DNA from: an uncultured Chloroflexota bacterium
GTDB lineage: Bacteria > Chloroflexota > Anaerolineae > Caldilineales > Caldilineaceae
Direction: 5' to 3'
Assembly (NCBI GenBank): GCA_903858085.1
Contig: CAIOHJ010000129.1
Location: forward strand, 36,019-100,018
Length of the DNA stretch: 64,000 nucleotides
Under the pieces are notes generated by a model. That model made no database searches and had not been told where the DNA came from. It saw nothing but the letters and a program-made list of their open reading frames with translations. The translations under genes and the position numbers were made by a program. This document shows positions 1-8,492 of the stretch, piece after piece (positions within the stretch are counted from its first letter, which is position 1; every line of letters starts with the position of its first letter).

Positions 1-1013
1 AGACCCGGGTGGATGTTAAAAAGCATGTTCTCTTGGAACAGATCCCTGTTCCCCGCCTGTCCGTAGGGGGGCGCGATCACGTTGAGCCCGATCAGATGGC
101 CGTCCCAGACACCCCGCCCCGTGACCTTCCAACCATCCTGGGCGAAGGTTTCTTCGATGACGCGCGTCACATCGCCGCCCGTCGCACCAGGACGCAAGAT
201 CGCCTTGACCCGCTCGATCGCTTTCAAACTGCTTGCATAATAGCGCCTTTCACGGTCGGGCGGGGGACGAAACGAGTAGACCCCAGAGAGCTCCACCCAG
301 TAGCCGCTGGGGCCGGCAAACTCCAGCGACACCTTCAAAATGTCCCCCGGCTCGATCATCCGCTCGGTCGGCGGCCGAAAAAAGGGGCTCGCCTCTGACG
401 TCAGGTGGGCGATCCCATCCAGACAGCCCCTCTCGGCCAGGACCGCGGTCGCCTGTGCCATGACGGCCCGTTCGCTTTTGCCCGGCGCCAACACCTGGCG
501 CAGCGTGGCATGCGCCTGCGCGACCGCCCGATAGCCCTCGGCAGCCAGGGCCAGCTCCTCAGAACTTTTGACCGCCATAATCCGGTCCACCTCCGGCGTG
601 GCGTCGACCCACTGCACACGGCCCAGCCCCTGCTGCAGACGCTGCAGATCCCCGTAGCAGATCACAGCACGCATCCCCACCAGCCCCAGGGTCGCCTCCG
701 CCAGACCCAGCTCTTCGATGGCACGCACCACTTCGGCCACCAGGTCCCCAGCCGCCCGCACCGCCGGAACCCAGCTGACCCGCTTGGACCAATAAGACTG
801 CGAGCCACCCCCCAAAATCAGCAGCGGCTCCCCCTCCAACGGCAGCACGACAAACCCCTTCCCACCCCACAGCCGCCAGTCAGCGACATAGCGGATGTAG
901 CCGCGCTGGGTGGCTTCGGCGTTGCCGCTCAGCACCAGAGCTTGATACCCCTGCGCGCGCATCAGGGTGCGCAGGGCGGCAAAGCGGCGATCTTTTTCTT
1001 GAACAGATGGCAT
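1..1013 (-). CDS. M24-family metallopeptidase (Xaa-Pro peptidase/creatinase-like), 3' end outside window
   Basis: A reading frame opens with ATG at 1013 and stays open to the window edge, giving about 337 residues without the C-terminus. It begins MPSVQEKDRRFAALRTLMRA and has the creatinase-type N-terminal domain followed by the pita-bread catalytic fold. The segment WDGHLIGLNV matches the first catalytic-domain histidine region, and ENMLFNIHPG near the edge is typical of M24 proteins. M24 enzymes cleave X-Pro peptides or C-N bonds of small compounds such as creatine or ectoine; the metal ligands that would help decide lie beyond the edge. The start overlaps the upstream M20 stop by one base (TGATG), so the two are translationally coupled. 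The substrate is unknown. It is the last visible gene of the minus-strand operon. Confidence 0.85.
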   Translation of the reverse strand, partial: MPSVQEKDRRFAALRTLMRAQGYQALVLSGNAEATQRGYIRYVADWRLWGGKGFVVLPLEGEPLLILGGGSQSYWSKRVSWVPAVRAAGDLVAEVVRAIEELGLAEATLGLVGMRAVICYGDLQRLQQGLGRVQWVDATPEVDRIMAVKSSEELALAAEGYRAVAQAHATLRQVLAPGKSERAVMAQATAVLAERGCLDGIAHLTSEASPFFRPPTERMIEPGDILKVSLEFAGPSGYWVELSGVYSFRPPPDRERRYYASSLKAIERVKAILRPGATGGDVTRVIEETFAQDGWKVTGRGVWDGHLIGLNVIAPPYGQAGNRDLFQENMLFNIHPG

Positions 1014-2383
1014 CAGCTGTTCCTCTCTCTCTGCTGTTGACGCACGGCTTTGACTTTGGGGTATTCAGCCAGCAGCGCCGCCACACAGGCGGCCCCATTC
1101 ACATATTCCTCGATCCGAATGTATTCGTCAGGGGCATGCAGGCGATCTTCGGTCGGGCCAAAGCCGCTGTAGGCCTGTTCCTGGATGTCGAGCCACTGGG
1201 CGAAGAGAGGTTCCGGGCCAAAGCCCGGATAGGTCGGCTGGCGCGCCGGTTCTACCCCAAAGGTGCTGCGGATGGCGTTGCCCAGTGCCTGGGCAGCCGG
1301 GTTGTTGGGGTCACAGCGAAACCAGTCGGTCTCGACCAACAGTTCTACCCCGAGATCGGTGAACCCGCGACGGGCCAGGTGTTCCTGCAACAGCTGGACA
1401 ATGCGCTCACCGCGCTGATCGGGGACCGTCCGAAAATCCAGTTCGGCGGCAGCAAAATGGGGGACGACGCTCTTGCGCATCGGGCGCACATAGCCCCCTT
1501 CCCAGCCCGTCAGATTGCAGGTCGGCATCAGGTAAAGACGGGTCAGCGCATCCAGGCCGCTGGCCCCCCCGACAAAATGGGGCTGCCCTGAATCCTGCAA
1601 AAGCTGGGCGCCGTCCCAGGGAAGTGAGCGCAGCGCAGCCAGCTCTTCCGCAGTCGGCGGGCGAACGTCGTCTGCAAAATGGTCGATCGTAACCCGGCCA
1701 TCCGGGGCGCGCAACGTCGCCAGCGCGCTCTGCAGCCGCCAGAGCGCATTTTCGATCAGCGGTGCCATCATCCCATGAAATTCGCGCGGGCGCCGGGCTT
1801 CAATACGAACCAGCGCCCCCCCCCCAACACCGGTCACCACACGCGGCCGCCCGTCGGGCCAGACATTGTCGTCGAAATTGATCAGGGCATCTGCCTGCAA
1901 CAGGTCACGGTGGCTCCGGAGAAACGCAGCCAGATGTGGGCTGCCGATCTCCTCTTCGCCTTCGATCAAAAAGATGACGGAGACCGGCAGAGGGGTTCCG
2001 GTCGCCAGATACGCGCGCACCCCCTGCAGCGCCGCCATGACAGCCCCTTTGTCGTCGACAGCCCCACGGCCATAGATCCGCCCGTTGTCGATCTCTGCCC
2101 CCCACGGCGCAAATTTCCATTCGTCGTCGACCGGCTGAACATCGTAGTGGCCGTAGATCAACAAGGTGTAGTCAGAGACGCCTGGGATGCGGCTGTACAA
2201 CACCGGAAACCCCTCCGTCGGCAACAGCTGGGGCGCCATCCCAAAATCGGCCATCTGCTGCCAGAGCAAAGTGGCACATTCCGCCATACCCAGGTTCTGG
2301 ACAGCCACGCTGGGCTGGCGCAGCAGCTGGCACAGATCCTCGACCAGACGCGCCTGCTGTTGTTTTAGATAGTCAAAGACCAC
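1013..2383 (-). CDS. M20-family dipeptidase-like metallopeptidase
   Basis: A 456-residue cytoplasmic enzyme of the M20 dinuclear zinc family. Visible metal and catalytic features are YGHYDVQP (His79, Asp81), GRGAVDDKG (Asp110) and EGEEEIGS (the Glu pair near 143-144). The central dimerisation domain is followed by the rest of the catalytic domain ending near the C-terminus. I chose the GTG at 2383 because GGAGAGG lies 8 bases upstream; a longer in-frame extension is open but has no family similarity. The gene sits between an aminotransferase and the M24 peptidase, which points to hydrolysis of an imported peptide-like or N-acyl compound. The 'YDVQP' form resembles carnosinase-type dipeptidases more than ArgE/DapE. 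Exact substrate cannot be read from the sequence. Confidence 0.88.
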   Translation of the reverse strand: MVFDYLKQQQARLVEDLCQLLRQPSVAVQNLGMAECATLLWQQMADFGMAPQLLPTEGFPVLYSRIPGVSDYTLLIYGHYDVQPVDDEWKFAPWGAEIDNGRIYGRGAVDDKGAVMAALQGVRAYLATGTPLPVSVIFLIEGEEEIGSPHLAAFLRSHRDLLQADALINFDDNVWPDGRPRVVTGVGGGALVRIEARRPREFHGMMAPLIENALWRLQSALATLRAPDGRVTIDHFADDVRPPTAEELAALRSLPWDGAQLLQDSGQPHFVGGASGLDALTRLYLMPTCNLTGWEGGYVRPMRKSVVPHFAAAELDFRTVPDQRGERIVQLLQEHLARRGFTDLGVELLVETDWFRCDPNNPAAQALGNAIRSTFGVEPARQPTYPGFGPEPLFAQWLDIQEQAYSGFGPTEDRLHAPDEYIRIEEYVNGAACVAALLAEYPKVKAVRQQQRERNS

Positions 2384-2405
2384 AACGCCCACCTCTCCAC
2401 AAAAA

Positions 2406-3611
2406 TCACTGCCGCTGCTGGACCCACTGGCGATAGAGCCCACCGATCCGCTCCACCGCCCGCTCGATCTCTGGGATCTCCGCCAGATACGAGATGCGCA
2501 GAAACCCTTCCCCACAGCGCCCGTACTGCGTGCCAGGAAAGACCAGCACACCAGCCTGCTGCAGCACAGCCTCCGCAAAGGCGGCCGCAGAAATCCCCGC
2601 AGCCCGGACATCGGCAAAGGCAAAAAAGGCCCCTGCCGGGTGGGGAAAGGGAATGCCAGCCTGGCGCAAGCTGGTGAGCAGCGCCTGCCGACGCCGGGCA
2701 AAGATGCCGATAATTTCGTCGACGCAGCCCTGGTCGCCGCGCAGCGCAGCCAGGGCTGCCTGCTGGCTGGCAACCGGCGCACAGATCGTCAAAATATGAT
2801 GGGGTTCTTGCAGCGCGGCCACCAACGGGGCCGGCCCCGCCAGATACCCCACCCGAAAACCGGTCATGCAGTAGGTTTTGGAAAACCCGTTGACAACCAA
2901 TGTTCGTTCGCGCATGCCAGGCAGGCGGGCAATGCTGGGGGCCAGCGCCCCCTCAAAGATCACCTTCTCATAGAGTTCGTCCGACAGCACCAACAGATTG
3001 TGCCGGAGTGCAATGCGGGCGATCGCCTCCTGCACGGGTAGGGAGATCACCCCCCCCGTCGGGTTGCTGGGAGAGACCAGCACAAGCAGGCGCGAGCGGG
3101 GCGTGATCCGCGCTTCGATCTCGGCGGGCAGCACTTCAAAATTTTGTTCGGCATACGTCGGCACCGGGACAACCTTGCCGTGGGCCAGCCCGACCGCCAT
3201 TTCATAGGCTGTGTAGAATGGATCGGGCAGCAACACCTCGTCGCCAGGGTCCAACAGACTCTGCATGATGACAGAGATGGCTTCCTGGGCGCCGCAGGTC
3301 ACCAGGACTTCGCTGAGCGGCGCATAGTGCAGGCCGTTTTCGCGGGCCAGCTTCTCGGCGATCGCCTCGCGCAGGGCGGGCAGGCCAGGGGGAGGGGTGT
3401 AGTTGACATGGTGGGTTTGCAGCGCCTGGACCGCAGCCGCCACAATATGGGGCGGGGTCGCCACATCAGGGTCACCCCGCCCCAGCGAAATCAGATTGGG
3501 GGTCTGGCCGGCCAGACGGACCATGCGCGTAAAGGTGGTCTCGGCGCTGCCTTGCAGTGCCTGAATTTTGCGCGAGAGCCGGGGAGAAGAGAAGGACGCC
3601 GCTTCGTTCAT
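2406..3611 (-). CDS. PLP-dependent class I/II aminotransferase
   Basis: A 401-residue fold-type I aminotransferase, aspartate aminotransferase-like. The Schiff-base lysine is Lys245 in NGFSKTYCMTGFRVGYL. Other family marks are SPSNPTGG (the Asn that contacts PLP), LSDELYEK and the late arginine in FLRISYL that binds the substrate carboxylate. It starts at ATG 3611 after GAGGGG. Its closest visible relatives are the two aminotransferase-like proteins at 15317-16381 and 16386-17597: the intact one also opens with a GRGDPD motif and has its lysine at residue 245. The duplication on the two arms of the divergent locus suggests two related amino donors or steps. Substrate is unknown. Confidence 0.92.
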   Translation of the reverse strand: MNEAASFSSPRLSRKIQALQGSAETTFTRMVRLAGQTPNLISLGRGDPDVATPPHIVAAAVQALQTHHVNYTPPPGLPALREAIAEKLARENGLHYAPLSEVLVTCGAQEAISVIMQSLLDPGDEVLLPDPFYTAYEMAVGLAHGKVVPVPTYAEQNFEVLPAEIEARITPRSRLLVLVSPSNPTGGVISLPVQEAIARIALRHNLLVLSDELYEKVIFEGALAPSIARLPGMRERTLVVNGFSKTYCMTGFRVGYLAGPAPLVAALQEPHHILTICAPVASQQAALAALRGDQGCVDEIIGIFARRRQALLTSLRQAGIPFPHPAGAFFAFADVRAAGISAAAFAEAVLQQAGVLVFPGTQYGRCGEGFLRISYLAEIPEIERAVERIGGLYRQWVQQRQ

Positions 3612-3675
3612 CAGGGTGTCCCCTCAAGCCGCCCGCTTTGCAGCCACTGCTGAGCCATGTTTGCTCCTCCAGGAT

Positions 3676-3698
3676 CCCCTGGGGTGGCCCCCCAGGGG
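3676..3698. other. Intergenic hairpin between aminotransferase and amidohydrolase genes
   Basis: Perfect 9-bp inverted repeat, CCCCTGGGG and CCCCAGGGG, separated by five bases. No T-run follows on either strand, so it is not an obvious intrinsic terminator. It lies in the 125-bp gap between two minus-strand genes and may act as an mRNA processing or stability element; that role is inference. Confidence 0.4.
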
Positions 3699-3736
3699 AA
3701 GGTATCTACAGAAAGATCTCTACAAAAGGGAAGGGC

Positions 3737-4417
3737 TCAGGCTGGCACTGCAACCAGCTGCGCCAGCAATTCGTCGACCGTACGCACCTTGATGAGCCCC
3801 CCATCCCCCATGCGCTGCAGCGCGTCTTCGTGGGCCACATGGGTGGAAGAGGCACAGCCGTCGCTGACCAGCGTCACCAGAAAGCCCCGATCTGCTGCGT
3901 CGCGAGCCGTCATCTCGACGCAGCCCTCTGTCACGATCCCGGTCACCCAGAGCCGGTCGATGTTCATGTTGCGCAGAATCTGGTCGATGGCCGTGGAGTT
4001 GAAGGTGCCGGCACTGGTCTTGTCGACCACAATTTCGTCGCCGACCGGGGCGACCTCTTCCAAAAAGTCGTCGTCGCGCGGCTCGATGGGGGTGACATTG
4101 GCCAGATCTGCGGCCAGCGCACGGCGGCCGTCCCGACCGTTGCGGGTAAGGTAGGCGACACGGATATGAATGACCTCCACCCCCCCGGCACGACAGCCCT
4201 CCTGCAGACGACGCACATTGGGCAGGATCTCCTGGATAAACTCAAAACGCTCCTGGAGATGGTCGGGCCGGCCTTGGTTGCGGGCCAGCCGCCCCATCCA
4301 GCCGCTCGGATGGGCATCCAGATACTGCAGGTCGATTGTCAGCAGCGCCGTGCGCGTGGGGTCGAACGGCGGTTCTGGGGGCAGGGAAATCAGATCGTAG
4401 TAAGGGTCGTGCGCCAT
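3737..4417 (-). CDS. Isochorismatase-like cysteine hydrolase
   Basis: A 226-residue isochorismatase-superfamily hydrolase. The catalytic triad is visible as Asp29 (LLTIDLQ), Lys133 (VVDKTSAGTF) and Cys166 (VTEGCVEMTARDA). Members hydrolyse nicotinamide, N-carbamoylsarcosine, ureidoacrylate, biuret and similar amides through a cysteine thioester. I chose the ATG at 4417, preceded by AGGAGAA five bases upstream, over an ATG ten codons earlier. It lies directly downstream of the peptide-type importer and upstream of the aminotransferase, so an amidohydrolase or decarbamoylase role in the same catabolic route is likely. True isochorismatase activity is improbable because no siderophore or phenazine genes are near. 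Confidence 0.88.
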   Translation of the reverse strand: MAHDPYYDLISLPPEPPFDPTRTALLTIDLQYLDAHPSGWMGRLARNQGRPDHLQERFEFIQEILPNVRRLQEGCRAGGVEVIHIRVAYLTRNGRDGRRALAADLANVTPIEPRDDDFLEEVAPVGDEIVVDKTSAGTFNSTAIDQILRNMNIDRLWVTGIVTEGCVEMTARDAADRGFLVTLVSDGCASSTHVAHEDALQRMGDGGLIKVRTVDELLAQLVAVPA

Positions 4418-4494
4418 GCTGGTTCTCCTCTGATAACGATGATCCATTGCAACAACAAACTACAACAGCCTGAAGACGCCGCGCAAGTTCGGGC

Positions 4495-5532
4495 TCACGC
4501 TGCCCAGGGTGTCGCCGCGGGCGGTGGCCACACAGCCAGGTCGTGGTGGTGGCAGGCAACCCAGTGCCCTTCCCCGATCTCTTGCAGCGGCGGGGGAGCC
4601 TGACGACAACGATCGCTGGCCAGGGGACAGCGGGTGTGGAAACGACAGCCAGCAGGAGGGTGCAGCGGAGAAGGGGGTTCCCCCTCCAACGCCACTCGCG
4701 TGCTGTGATGAAAAGGGTCAGGCTGGGGGGCAGCCAGCAGCAGCCCCTGGGTGTAAGGGTGGCGCGGCTGGCTGAAGAGCAGACGCCGCGGCGCCATCTC
4801 GACCAGCTTGCCCATGTACATCACCCCGACCCGCGTGCTGATATGCTGGACCACACTGAGATCGTGGGCGATGAAGAGCATCGTCAACCCCAGCTGGGCT
4901 TTGAGGTCGATCAGCAGGTTCAAGACCTGCGCCTGGATCGAGACATCGACCGCAGAGACCGGCTCGTCCGCCACAATAAACTCCGGCTCCATCGCCAATG
5001 CCCGGGCAATGCCGATCCGCTGACGCTGGCCGCCGCTGAAGTGGCGGGGAAAGCGGTCCACAGCATCGGCAGGCAGCCCGACCAGATGGAGAAGCTCCCG
5101 AACACGGGCCTCGACCCGATGGGGCGGGCAGAGACGGTGGACCGCCAACACCTCGCCCAGCATCTGCCGGACTGTCATACGCGGGTTCAGCGATGAATAA
5201 GGATCCTGGAAGATGATCTGCAGCTTGCGCCGCATGCCCTGCATCTGGGCGCGAGGCAGCTGCAAAATGTCTACCCCCCTGAAGAGCACCTGCCCGGCAG
5301 TGGGTTCGACCAGCCGCAGCAGACAGCGCCCCAGGGTGCTCTTGCCAGAGCCGGATTCGCCGACCAGCCCAAAAATCTCGCCGGGCGCAATCCGCAGGCT
5401 CACATCGTCGACCGCATGCAGGAGATCGGGGGGCCGACGGGTCAGCTGCTGCCAGAAGCCCGCATTCATGACGTAGCGCTTGGACAGCCCCTTCACTTCC
5501 AAAATCGGCGGCACAGCTCTCAAATCGTTCAT
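4495..5532 (-). CDS. Peptide-type ABC transporter ATP-binding protein (OppF/DppF class)
   Basis: A 345-residue cytoplasmic ATPase that powers uptake with its partner at 5529-6518. Walker A is GESGSGKST near residues 58-66, the signature FSGGQRQRIG is near 165-174, and Walker B ends VADEP near 187-191. The C-terminal oligopeptide-transporter extension is present, with RHPYTQGLL followed by a cysteine-containing segment (CRFHTRCP). The start at 5532 overlaps the stop of the upstream ATPase gene (ATGA), which rules out the longer frame. The fifth and last transporter gene in the operon. Confidence 0.93.
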   Translation of the reverse strand: MNDLRAVPPILEVKGLSKRYVMNAGFWQQLTRRPPDLLHAVDDVSLRIAPGEIFGLVGESGSGKSTLGRCLLRLVEPTAGQVLFRGVDILQLPRAQMQGMRRKLQIIFQDPYSSLNPRMTVRQMLGEVLAVHRLCPPHRVEARVRELLHLVGLPADAVDRFPRHFSGGQRQRIGIARALAMEPEFIVADEPVSAVDVSIQAQVLNLLIDLKAQLGLTMLFIAHDLSVVQHISTRVGVMYMGKLVEMAPRRLLFSQPRHPYTQGLLLAAPQPDPFHHSTRVALEGEPPSPLHPPAGCRFHTRCPLASDRCRQAPPPLQEIGEGHWVACHHHDLAVWPPPAATPWAA

Positions 5533-6518
5533 GACAACGGCCCCAGCTCTTCGTGTTTGATACAGGCACTGACATGCTGCTGCCCGACCTGCTGCAAAGG
5601 AAAGGTGCCGTGGCGGCACTCCTCGCTGGCAAGCGGGCAGCGAGGATGAAAACGGCAGCCCGCCGGCGGGTGCACCAGATCCGGGGGCGATCCAGGGATC
5701 GGGGCCAGCGGCAGCACCTCACCGTCGGCGGCAAGTTGCGGCACACAGGCGAGCAGCCCGCGCGTGTACGGATGTTTCGGGGCGGTGAAGAGCGAGACCG
5801 TGTCAGCAATTTCCACAATCTGGCCCGCATACATCACCGCAACCCGCTGACAACTCTGGGCCACTACCCCCATGTCGTGGGTGACCAGCACCAGGCTGAC
5901 CCCCAGCTCATGCTGCAGCCCGATCAAAAGCTTCAAAATCTGATCCTGAATGGTGACATCAAGGGCAGTGGTCGGTTCGTCGGCCAAAATGATCTGCGGC
6001 TGGCAGGAGAGCGCGATCGCGATCACCAGACGCTGGCACATGCCGCCGCTGAATTGATGCGGATAGTCCTGGAGCCGCCGCTCTGGGGCCGGGATCCCCA
6101 CCTTGCGCAGGAGCTCGACCGCACGCGCCCGGGCCTCCGCCGGGGTCGCCACCACCCTATGCGCCAGCATCGCCTCGGTCAGCTGGTCGCCGATCCGATG
6201 GACCGGGTTGAGCACCGCCATGGCATCCTGAAAAATCATGGCGATCTCCCGGCCGCGCACCTGGTTGAACGCCTTGGGCGGCAGCCGCAGCAGGTCGCTC
6301 CCCCGATACACTGCACTGCCCTGCACCGTGCGCGCCGAAGAGGGCAGCAGACGCAACAGCGAACGACAAGTCATGCTCTTGCCCGAGCCGCTCTCCCCCA
6401 CCACCCCAAAAATTTCCCCTTTGTGGAGCGTGAACGAGACATCGTCGACAGCCGTCAACAGCCCCCGCCGCGTCGGAATCTGCGTCGTCAGATTGCGCAC
6501 TTCCAAAATAGGTTCCAT
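5529..6518 (-). CDS. Peptide-type ABC transporter ATP-binding protein (OppD/DppD class)
   Basis: A 329-residue ATPase, the D-type partner of the ATPase at 4495-5532. Walker A (GESGSGKSM) lies at about residues 41-49, the signature is FSGGMCQRL, and Walker B is [10 protein letters not shown]. The C-terminal extension carries [13 protein letters not shown] and a CRFHPRCP segment, as usual in the Opp/Dpp/Nik ATPases. Three bases separate it from the upstream permease gene and it overlaps the next ATPase gene by four bases, so the importer is translated as a coupled block. Confidence 0.93.
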   Translation of the reverse strand: MEPILEVRNLTTQIPTRRGLLTAVDDVSFTLHKGEIFGVVGESGSGKSMTCRSLLRLLPSSARTVQGSAVYRGSDLLRLPPKAFNQVRGREIAMIFQDAMAVLNPVHRIGDQLTEAMLAHRVVATPAEARARAVELLRKVGIPAPERRLQDYPHQFSGGMCQRLVIAIALSCQPQIILADEPTTALDVTIQDQILKLLIGLQHELGVSLVLVTHDMGVVAQSCQRVAVMYAGQIVEIADTVSLFTAPKHPYTRGLLACVPQLAADGEVLPLAPIPGSPPDLVHPPAGCRFHPRCPLASEECRHGTFPLQQVGQQHVSACIKHEELGPLS

Positions 6519-6521
6519 CCC

Positions 6522-7394
6522 TCACTCCTCGGTGCGGAGGACATCCGCCAGCCCATCCCCCAACAGACTGAGTCCCAGCCCAACCAGCACGATCGCCATC
6601 CCCGGCAGCGTCACCAGCCACCAGGCTGTCATGATGAAAGGACGCCCCTCCGCAATCATGCTGCCCCACTCCGGGGTCGGCGGCTGCACCCCCAGCCCCA
6701 GAAAACTCAGCGAGGTGGTCGAAAGAATCACCAGCACAATGTCCGACATCGCAAAGATGATGGCCGGCGTCACGATGTTGGGAAGAATGTGCCGGAACAT
6801 GATCCGCAGGTTGCTGAACCCCAGCGCACGGGCCGCCTGGACATACTCAGCCTTCTTGATGACCAGAATCTCCCCGCGCGCGATCCGCGCATAGGCACTC
6901 CAGCCAGCCAGGGTCAACGCCACATACATGCTGGTCAGCCCCGGCCCCAAAATCGCAATAATGGCGATCACCATGACAAGAAACGGAAAGGCAGTGAAAA
7001 CGTCGACGACCCGCATGACCACCGTCTCCACCCACCCGCCCAGATAACCGGCCAGCGACCCCAAAAACAGCCCCAGCACCATCGGAAACAATACGCTGAG
7101 CACCCCTATCTGCAAATCCAGCTGGACAGCGTGCAGCACCCGGGTAAAAATATCGCGGCCAAAATTGTCCGTGCCAAACCAGTGCACCGGGCCGGGAGGC
7201 TGCAGCGTGTTGGAGAGGTTCTGGGCAATCGGGTCGTAGGGGCTGATCTGCTTCGCCAACAGGCTGGCCAGCACCATCGCCAGCAACAGCCCCCCACCAA
7301 CCAGCAAGGCTGGCTGCTGCAGCCAGCGGGCCTCCCGCCAGCGAAGCCCCCAGTCGTTCACCCGCCCGACCACAGCCGTCGATGGCTCACTCAT
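6522..7394 (-). CDS. Peptide-type ABC transporter permease (OppC/DppC class)
   Basis: A 290-residue inner-membrane permease. An N-terminal membrane segment (residues about 30-50) is followed by the periplasmic stretch with HWFGTDNFGRDIFTRV, a hallmark of DppC/OppC proteins, then the transmembrane core. The coupling helix (EAA-type loop) is YVQAARALGFSNLRIMF. It overlaps the upstream DppB-type gene by eight bases. It pairs with that permease to form the channel for the binding protein encoded at 8493-10064. Confidence 0.93.
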   Translation of the reverse strand: MSEPSTAVVGRVNDWGLRWREARWLQQPALLVGGGLLLAMVLASLLAKQISPYDPIAQNLSNTLQPPGPVHWFGTDNFGRDIFTRVLHAVQLDLQIGVLSVLFPMVLGLFLGSLAGYLGGWVETVVMRVVDVFTAFPFLVMVIAIIAILGPGLTSMYVALTLAGWSAYARIARGEILVIKKAEYVQAARALGFSNLRIMFRHILPNIVTPAIIFAMSDIVLVILSTTSLSFLGLGVQPPTPEWGSMIAEGRPFIMTAWWLVTLPGMAIVLVGLGLSLLGDGLADVLRTEE

Positions 7395-8328
7395 AGGTCA
7401 CTCTCGGATCCAAAATGGCATAGACCAGATCGGTCAACAGGTTGATCGACACGACCAGAACCCCAAAAAGCAAGGTCACCCCCTGGATCACCGGGTAGTC
7501 ACGGGCAAAGATCGAGCTGACCACCAACGACCCCATGCCGGCAATCGTAAACACCGTCTCGATGACGACAGTCCCCCCGATCAGCCACCCCAGGTTGAGC
7601 CCCAAAATCGTGACCGTCGAACTCAACGCGGTGCGCAGCACATGATGCTGCAAAACACGCCGCTCGCTGACCCCCTTGGCACGGGCAAACTCCACATAGG
7701 GGGCCTTCAACACATCGATCAGGCTGCTGCGCAGGCTCCGAATCAACATCGGCGCCAACGCCAGCGTGATCGTCAGGGCCGGCAAAAACAGATGCCAGAA
7801 ATGCTGGCGCAGGTCGTTGCCGTAGCCAGCCACCGGAAACCAACGCAGCCGCACAGCAAACAAAATCAACAGGTTGAGCCCCAGCCAGAAGCTGGGCATC
7901 GAAAGGGTCAACGTGGCAAAGCCACGCACCCCCTGGTCCGGCAGGCGGTTCTGACGAAGCGCCGCCCACAACGCCAACGGGAGGGTCACCAGCAGCGAAA
8001 GAAGCGCCGCATAGCCAATCAAAAAAAGGGTCGGCGCCAGCCGCTCCAAAATCACCTCGAGCACAGGGCGACGATAGACCAGCGAATCGCCCAGATCCCC
8101 GCGCACCACATTGCCGACAAACACAAAAAACTGCTGCCAAAGAGGTTGCTCGAGCCCCAACGCCAGACGCAGCTCCGTCACCCGTTCGGGCGTGGCATGG
8201 GTCCCCAACAGAATGCGCGCCGGATCCCCCGGAATCAACCGCACCATCAAAAACACCACCAACGTGATCCCAAACAAAACTGGGAGCATGTGGGCCAGCC
8301 GTTTGCGCAGAAATATCCAAATATCCAC
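7387..8328 (-). CDS. Peptide-type ABC transporter permease (OppB/DppB class)
   Basis: A 313-residue permease with an N-terminal membrane helix (residues about 10-30) and the diagnostic LIPGDPARILLG segment found after it in DppB/OppB/NikB proteins. The coupling-helix motif is YVEFARAKGVSERRVL. The protein ends in a hydrophobic helix before VYAILDPRVTYE, also typical. Its 3' end overlaps the DppC-type gene by eight bases, whereas 164 bp with repeats and a hairpin separate it from the binding-protein gene upstream. Confidence 0.93.
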   Translation of the reverse strand: MDIWIFLRKRLAHMLPVLFGITLVVFLMVRLIPGDPARILLGTHATPERVTELRLALGLEQPLWQQFFVFVGNVVRGDLGDSLVYRRPVLEVILERLAPTLFLIGYAALLSLLVTLPLALWAALRQNRLPDQGVRGFATLTLSMPSFWLGLNLLILFAVRLRWFPVAGYGNDLRQHFWHLFLPALTITLALAPMLIRSLRSSLIDVLKAPYVEFARAKGVSERRVLQHHVLRTALSSTVTILGLNLGWLIGGTVVIETVFTIAGMGSLVVSSIFARDYPVIQGVTLLFGVLVVSINLLTDLVYAILDPRVTYE

Positions 8329-8358
8329 AGCACTTCTCTCCGACCGCCAGGGCTCTCC

Positions 8359-8410
8359 CTGCTCAGACAGGCTGCTCAGACAGGCTGCTCAGACAGGCTG
8401 CTCAGACAGG
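8359..8410. repeat. Four perfect tandem copies of a 13-bp unit
   Basis: The unit CTGCTCAGACAGG occurs four times back to back without a mismatch, in the transcribed spacer between the binding-protein gene and the first permease gene. Thirteen is not a multiple of three and no gene crosses it. Such a perfect array is recent and could vary in copy number by slippage. Confidence 0.9.
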
Positions 8411-8442
8411 GAGCCGGTAGACCTCCGCCAGCTGTTCGCACG

Positions 8443-8474
8443 CCCCTGCCTGGCCATGGTCAGCCAGGCAGGGG
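8443..8474 (-). other. Strong hairpin just downstream of the binding-protein gene
   Basis: Perfect 12-bp inverted repeat, CCCCTGCCTGGC and GCCAGGCAGGGG, with an 8-base loop, located 18 bp past the binding-protein stop codon. No T-run follows, so it probably does not terminate fully. Known parallels are stem-loops after binding-protein genes that block 3' exonucleases and raise the ratio of binding protein to permease. That function is inferred here. Confidence 0.6.
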
Positions 8475-8492
8475 ACTTCCTCAACCGAACCC

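Noticed and set aside
3676..3698. Hairpin considered as an intrinsic terminator
   Set aside because: No T-run follows on either strand and the flanking minus-strand genes look co-transcribed.
5553..7445. 630-codon open frame on the plus strand
   Set aside because: It is antisense to the importer ATPase and permease genes, whose family motifs are unambiguous.
8359..8410. Short tandem repeats considered as a CRISPR array
   Set aside because: The 13-bp units are contiguous with no spacers, and no cas genes are present.
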